DNA of 46,972 nt from Zoogloeaceae bacterium (GTDB lineage: Bacteria > Pseudomonadota > Gammaproteobacteria > Burkholderiales > Rhodocyclaceae). Shown piece by piece: positions 43,270-46,972 of the stretch. The notes below the pieces were generated by a model. That model did not search any database. It had not been told where the DNA came from and saw only the letters and a program-made list of their open reading frames with translations. Every line of letters starts with the position of its first letter. Within the stretch, counting starts at the first letter, position 1. The position numbers and the translations under genes are program-made. The stretch covers positions 1 through 46,972 of the forward strand of contig JAIRPW010000044.1 in assembly GCA_031256795.1 (NCBI GenBank). The letters run 5' to 3'.

Positions 43270-43950
43270 TCAGGGGGCGTTGAGGCTTGAGAGCGAAAGT
43301 TTTCCGTCTATTGCCCTGGGAACCGGCAATGCGGACGCGGAAATCTGCTCGCTATTCTCCAGCCGCCATTGATCCCAGGCCGCCTTTACCCGATTGGGAT
43401 ATTCAGGGCGTCCCAGACTGCCGTTGTAGCGGCCCAGCGCCCGGAAAAGGTTGCCTTTTTCCATGTCAAGATAGTGCCGGAGAATCACGCAGCCATAACG
43501 CAAATTGGTGCGCAAATGAAAAAGGTTGTCGTCCGGCTGACCAATCAGCTCCACCCAAAAAGGCATGACCTGCATATACCCGCGCGCTCCGGCAACGGAT
43601 ACCGCGTATTTTCTGAAACCGGATTCCACCTGAATTAAACCCAGCACAAGCTGCGGATCCAACCCCGCGCGCGTCGCCTCGTAATGAATGGCGCGCAGAA
43701 GTTCCAGCCGGTACTCCAAATCGGGAATCCGTTTGGCGATACGCCGCGACATGGCGCTAAGCCAAGTCAGCGCCTCGTTATAGCTTTTGAAGGAACGCCC
43801 TCTGGGCTTTTGATCCGAAATCGCTCCGGACAAAGCCGCCCGGACGCTCCCGGAAAGATTTTCATATCGTTGGTTGCCCGCGCAGAGCGGCGCGGCGGCA
43901 AAGAGAAAAACCCCGCATAGCAGGAAACGCGGCATGAAAGATTTTTTCAT
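43270..43950 (-). CDS. Periplasmic lytic transglycosylase (SLT family 1)
   Basis: A muramidase-like enzyme that cleaves glycan strands of peptidoglycan. The 226-residue precursor has a signal peptide [24 protein letters not shown]. The SLT domain shows catalytic Glu109 in [15 protein letters not shown], the [12 protein letters not shown] motif and the [10 protein letters not shown] segment with its aromatic Tyr. The ATG at 43950 overlaps the proS stop (ATGA), so the gene is translationally coupled to proS, an association repeated in other Betaproteobacteria. It converges on amiC, another wall hydrolase, with 50 bases between stops. Confidence 0.9.
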   Translation of the reverse strand: MKKSFMPRFLLCGVFLFAAAPLCAGNQRYENLSGSVRAALSGAISDQKPRGRSFKSYNEALTWLSAMSRRIAKRIPDLEYRLELLRAIHYEATRAGLDPQLVLGLIQVESGFRKYAVSVAGARGYMQVMPFWVELIGQPDDNLFHLRTNLRYGCVILRHYLDMEKGNLFRALGRYNGSLGRPEYPNRVKAAWDQWRLENSEQISASALPVPRAIDGKLSLSSLNAP

Positions 43951-45692
43951 GTGTTCCCCCGTGATTCCCCAGGTATCTTCTCCGCAAGCCACGCGGCGAT
44001 CTCTTCCGCGCGGACGTGCCGTGCCGCATCGTCCCGGCGTCCCTTGTATTCCAGCGTTCCTTCCTCCAGGCCGCGCGCGCTTACTACCACGCGGTGCGGG
44101 ACGCCAATCAGCTCCATATCGGCAAACAGTACGCCAGGGCGCTCGTCACGGTCATCCAGCAAAGCGTCAAAGCCCGCCGCAATCAATTCCTCATACAGGC
44201 GATCCGCCGCCGCGCGCACCGCGTCATTCTTGTGGTAACCCACTGGCACGATGGCAACTTCAAAAGGCGCGATACTCACGGGAAAGATAATGCCCTTTTC
44301 GTCATGTTCCTGCTCAATGGCCGCGCCGACAATGCGCGACACGCCAATGCCGTAGCAGCCCATTTCCATAACCTGGCTTTTCCCGCTCTCATCCAGATAG
44401 CGGCATCCCAGCGCGCTTGAGTAAGCGGTGCGCAACTGAAAGATATGCCCCACCTCAATCCCGCGGCAAATTTCGAGACGTCCCTTCCCGTCCGGGGAGA
44501 GATCGCCCGCGACGACCCGGCGCAAATCGGCTGCTTCCGGCTCTGGGCAATCCCGGCCAAAAGAGACGCCGCGCAAATGGAATCCCGCCTCGTTCGCGCC
44601 GCAGACAAAATTTCCCATCGCCGCCGCCGCGCGGTCCGCGATGACGCGCACGCGCCGCGCATCCGCGCCTACCGGGCCAAGATAGCCCGGCGCGCAGCCC
44701 ATGAATTCTTGCACTTCCGTATCCGAGGCAAAACGGAAAGGAGAAATCCCCGCGACTTTGCCCGCCTTGACTTCATTGAGTTCGTGATCTCCGCGCAGCA
44801 AAAGCAGCGTAAAAAGTTTTTCTCCCTCCGACCGCTCGCTTACAAGCGCGATAGCCTTGAGGACGGATGCGCGCGGGACGCCCAGAAAATCGGCCACTTC
44901 CGCGCAGGCGGTTTTCCCCGGCGTTGAAACTTTTTGCATCGCCTCTTCCGGCGCGGGACGCGGCGCGGCGGGCGGCAACGCCTCGGCAAGCTCCACGTTG
45001 GCCGCGTAATCCGAGTCCGGACAATAGGCAATATCATCCTCGCCGGTTTCGGCAATCACATGAAATTCATGCGATCCCGTGCCGCCGATGGAACCGGTAT
45101 CCGCCGCCACCGCGCGGAACTTCAACCCCAGGCGGGTAAAAATACGGCTGTAGGTTTCATGCATCAAACGATACTGCCGCTGCAAATCCTCGTAACTTGT
45201 ATGGAAGGAATAAGCGTCCTTCATGAGAAATTCGCGTCCGCGCATCACGCCAAAGCGCGGACGGATTTCGTCGCGGAATTTCGTTTGTATCTGATAAAAG
45301 CAAAGCGGCAGCTGGCGATAGCTTTTCACTTCGCGCCGCGTCACGTCGGTAATCACTTCCTCATGCGTGGGGCCGATGACGAAATCGCGCTGATGACGAT
45401 CCTTGAAGCGCAAAAGTTCCGGGCCGTATTTTTCCCAGCGCCCGGATTCCTGCCATAGTTCGGCGGGCTGTACAGCGGGCATCAACAGCTCAATCGCGCC
45501 CGCGCGATTCATTTCTTCGCGCACGATGGCCTCTGCCTTGCGCAAAACGCGCAGTCCGGTCGGCATCCAGGTATACACCCCCGCCGCGGCGCGTTTAATC
45601 AGCCCCGCGCGCAGCATGAGTTTTTGGCTCGCTACGTCCGCGTCTGCCGGAGCTTCTTTTAAGGTTGTCAGGAAAAAACGGGATGCACGCAT
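43947..45692 (-). CDS. proS: Prolyl-tRNA synthetase, bacterial type with editing insertion
   Basis: A class II aminoacyl-tRNA synthetase charging tRNA-Pro. The 581-residue product begins [20 protein letters not shown]. Motif 2 is in the [26 protein letters not shown] region, and the YbaK-like editing insertion (about residues 230-380, containing a Cys/His-poor but typical LKAIALVSE... segment) marks the bacterial type. The ATG at 45692 has GGAG 6 bases upstream. The downstream lytic transglycosylase overlaps by ATGA. Length is normal for the family. Confidence 0.96.
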   Translation of the reverse strand: MRASRFFLTTLKEAPADADVASQKLMLRAGLIKRAAAGVYTWMPTGLRVLRKAEAIVREEMNRAGAIELLMPAVQPAELWQESGRWEKYGPELLRFKDRHQRDFVIGPTHEEVITDVTRREVKSYRQLPLCFYQIQTKFRDEIRPRFGVMRGREFLMKDAYSFHTSYEDLQRQYRLMHETYSRIFTRLGLKFRAVAADTGSIGGTGSHEFHVIAETGEDDIAYCPDSDYAANVELAEALPPAAPRPAPEEAMQKVSTPGKTACAEVADFLGVPRASVLKAIALVSERSEGEKLFTLLLLRGDHELNEVKAGKVAGISPFRFASDTEVQEFMGCAPGYLGPVGADARRVRVIADRAAAAMGNFVCGANEAGFHLRGVSFGRDCPEPEAADLRRVVAGDLSPDGKGRLEICRGIEVGHIFQLRTAYSSALGCRYLDESGKSQVMEMGCYGIGVSRIVGAAIEQEHDEKGIIFPVSIAPFEVAIVPVGYHKNDAVRAAADRLYEELIAAGFDALLDDRDERPGVLFADMELIGVPHRVVVSARGLEEGTLEYKGRRDDAARHVRAEEIAAWLAEKIPGESRGNT

Positions 45693-45719
45693 AAAGCACT
45701 CCAAAAAGCGCGCTGTCAG

Positions 45720-45742
45720 AAAAAACGCGGGAAATTCCCGCG
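45720..45742 (-). terminator. Terminator between the acyltransferase gene and proS
   Basis: On the minus strand CGCGGG, loop AATTT, CCCGCG (45742-45726) is followed by six T. It ends the upstream gene's transcript before the proS start. Confidence 0.75.
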
Positions 45743-45864
45743 CGGGATTTTCTTTACGCGCGAAACAGTTTCCGCCGCCGATAAAATCGGGCGCATTTTA
45801 CCGCGTAACGCGCCTTATGCGTGAGACCTGCCCCGAACGCGCTCCGCCCCGCGGAATTTCCGCG

Positions 45865-46972
45865 TCATTCCCGGGTAAAAACGGGGTGGCCTTTCAGCAA
45901 CGCGCCGATATATTGCGCCCCGGTTTTGGCCAAATGTCCGCCATCGTAGGACAGCAATTTTCCGTCCGGCGAGAACACCGGGCAATCATGGCTTGCCTCG
46001 CCGCAAATCAGGCTGTGTAAATCCACGAATTCAACATTCGGCATTTTCTTTAAGTTTTCCCGCATCACCTCGTTCGTCTGATAATGACTGTCATCCACGC
46101 GATTTTTCATTCCCGCCTTTTCCTGCGGAGACAAGCCTAGATAATTCAGTGGCCGGACAGCGCCAAAATTTTTTCTGCCAATCACGATAACCCGCGCCGT
46201 ATCGGGAATATGAAGGTTTTTGATGGTCTCCGGCAAACGCCGGGCAGACCATTCTACCCATGAGGACGCAAGCACAATAATGTCCGCGCTTTGCAACAAA
46301 GAATGAATGCTCGGATAAAAATCCGGGTTATACACACGCTTCGCGCACAAGTCCCGGTTTTTTTCTTCGATAAGCTCCAAAGCGTTTTCTTTCCCAAGAT
46401 AAATCTGACATCTCGCAGGTATATTCCGCGCCCGTATTTCCGCCTCTGGAAATAAATCCGCTTCTACCATCATATTAAAAAAATCTTTAGAAAAACTATC
46501 GCCCAGCAAAAGCATTTTTAATTTACCCTCGCTGCGGAAAAACGTATCATCTTTCTCCAATTTTCTGTAACGCGCAGAAACATATCTACTGTGTTCTTTA
46601 TGAGAAATCAGCAAATCCGCATCCACCGCGTTAAAACGGGAAGCAAGCCCCTGAAAGCCGATGCCGCCCATTCCGGCCAAAGCGCAGCCTGCCGCGGCGG
46701 CAAAGCGGAATATCTGCCCCCGCTTGAATAATTGCCGATTGCGGAAAGGCCGCTCTACAAAACGCCATGAAAACCAAGCCATTCCCAATGACGCCGCCGC
46801 CAGCGCCAAAAAAAGGTTTATTGACGGCGAGGGAATAACAATGCGGGCAAAAGCAAATAAAGGCCAGTGCCACAAATACGCGCTATAGCTAATCAGCCCA
46901 ACCCCCACCATCACGCGGGTTGATAATAGCCGCCCCGCAAGGGTGGCGGGAGAGGCAAAAAGAATCACCAGC
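45865..46972 (-). CDS. Membrane acyltransferase with C-terminal SGNH domain (OafA/YrhL type), N-terminal part outside the window
   Basis: The open frame runs into the right edge, so the N-terminal membrane part is incomplete. The visible part starts with transmembrane segments of an acyltransferase-3 domain (SYSAYLWHWPLFAFAR and SWRFVERPFR are hallmark motifs). It continues into a periplasmic SGNH hydrolase-like domain with the GDS block (LLLGDSFSKDFF) and the C-terminal DxxH pair (SYDGGHLAKTG). Such proteins O-acetylate surface polysaccharide, lipopolysaccharide O-antigen or peptidoglycan. The acceptor cannot be deduced here. The gene lies upstream of proS with its own terminator at 45720-45742. 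Confidence 0.88.
   Translation of the reverse strand, partial: LVILFASPATLAGRLLSTRVMVGVGLISYSAYLWHWPLFAFARIVIPSPSINLFLALAAASLGMAWFSWRFVERPFRNRQLFKRGQIFRFAAAAGCALAGMGGIGFQGLASRFNAVDADLLISHKEHSRYVSARYRKLEKDDTFFRSEGKLKMLLLGDSFSKDFFNMMVEADLFPEAEIRARNIPARCQIYLGKENALELIEEKNRDLCAKRVYNPDFYPSIHSLLQSADIIVLASSWVEWSARRLPETIKNLHIPDTARVIVIGRKNFGAVRPLNYLGLSPQEKAGMKNRVDDSHYQTNEVMRENLKKMPNVEFVDLHSLICGEASHDCPVFSPDGKLLSYDGGHLAKTGAQYIGALLKGHPVFTRE

Noticed and set aside
1-46972. tRNA genes, insertion sequences, prophage genes, CRISPR arrays or toxin-antitoxin pairs
   Set aside because: No transposase, integrase, Cas, tRNA cloverleaf or regular direct-repeat array was recognised in any gap or frame; the window reads as ordinary chromosome apart from the listed items.

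Overview
The window looks like a piece of a GC-rich betaproteobacterial chromosome, most likely of the Burkholderiales/Rhodocyclales type. The evidence is three trimeric porins of the kind usual in that class, a DUF3579 gene, an approximately 920-residue NrdA with two ATP-cones, metK divergent from a pair of LpxL-type acyltransferases, CheZ beside CheY, and a queG-tsaE-amiC block. I could not assign a species. No tRNA, rRNA, insertion sequence, prophage or CRISPR array was found.

Layout. 1-800: end of an autotransporter barrel, a terminator and a cluster of short GC-rich hairpins. 813-3914: metK (minus) with a structured leader, divergent from two lipid A acyltransferase genes. 3921-6150: GNAT, a TauE/SafE-like membrane protein, pncC and pgpA. 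6416-8928: two tandem porins. 9037-15911: DUF3579, ilvD, uvrA, queD and a wyosine-synthase-like radical SAM gene. 15964-20655: a small HTH regulator and hrpA, separated by an AT-rich region full of palindromes. 20842-21966: third porin. 22046-26278: nrdA-nrdB under a cobalamin riboswitch. 26334-30768 (all minus): sirtuin, periplasmic alpha carbonic anhydrase, M48 lipoprotein peptidase and a diguanylate cyclase with a periplasmic haem-c motif. 31017-40165: motA-motB-cheR-cheB-cheV-cheV-cheY-cheZ-cheA. 40286-46972: queG, tsaE, amiC, a lytic transglycosylase, proS and a partial acyltransferase/SGNH protein.

How the genes work together. Flagellar motility is covered by a stator pair and an almost complete chemotaxis set, but cheW, cheD and receptors are missing here and two CheV proteins are present. 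The sensor cyclase divergent from motA could link redox or ligand state to the motile/sessile decision (inference). Two cobalamin themes meet: the B12-independent class Ia ribonucleotide reductase is preceded by a cobalamin riboswitch, and QueG is itself a cobalamin enzyme. This suggests that the cell switches between B12-dependent and B12-independent routes to deoxyribonucleotides; a class II NrdJ would have to be elsewhere in the genome.

Most interesting for follow-up: (1) the cobalamin riboswitch on nrdAB, whose B12 box shares ten bases with the nrdA Shine-Dalgarno region in front of a TTG start; (2) the metK leader, with mutually exclusive helices and a helix that hides the ribosome binding site, which I could not match to a known SAM or SAH riboswitch; (3) the haem-c plus cysteine-cluster diguanylate cyclase; (4) the nested palindromes between the HTH gene and hrpA.
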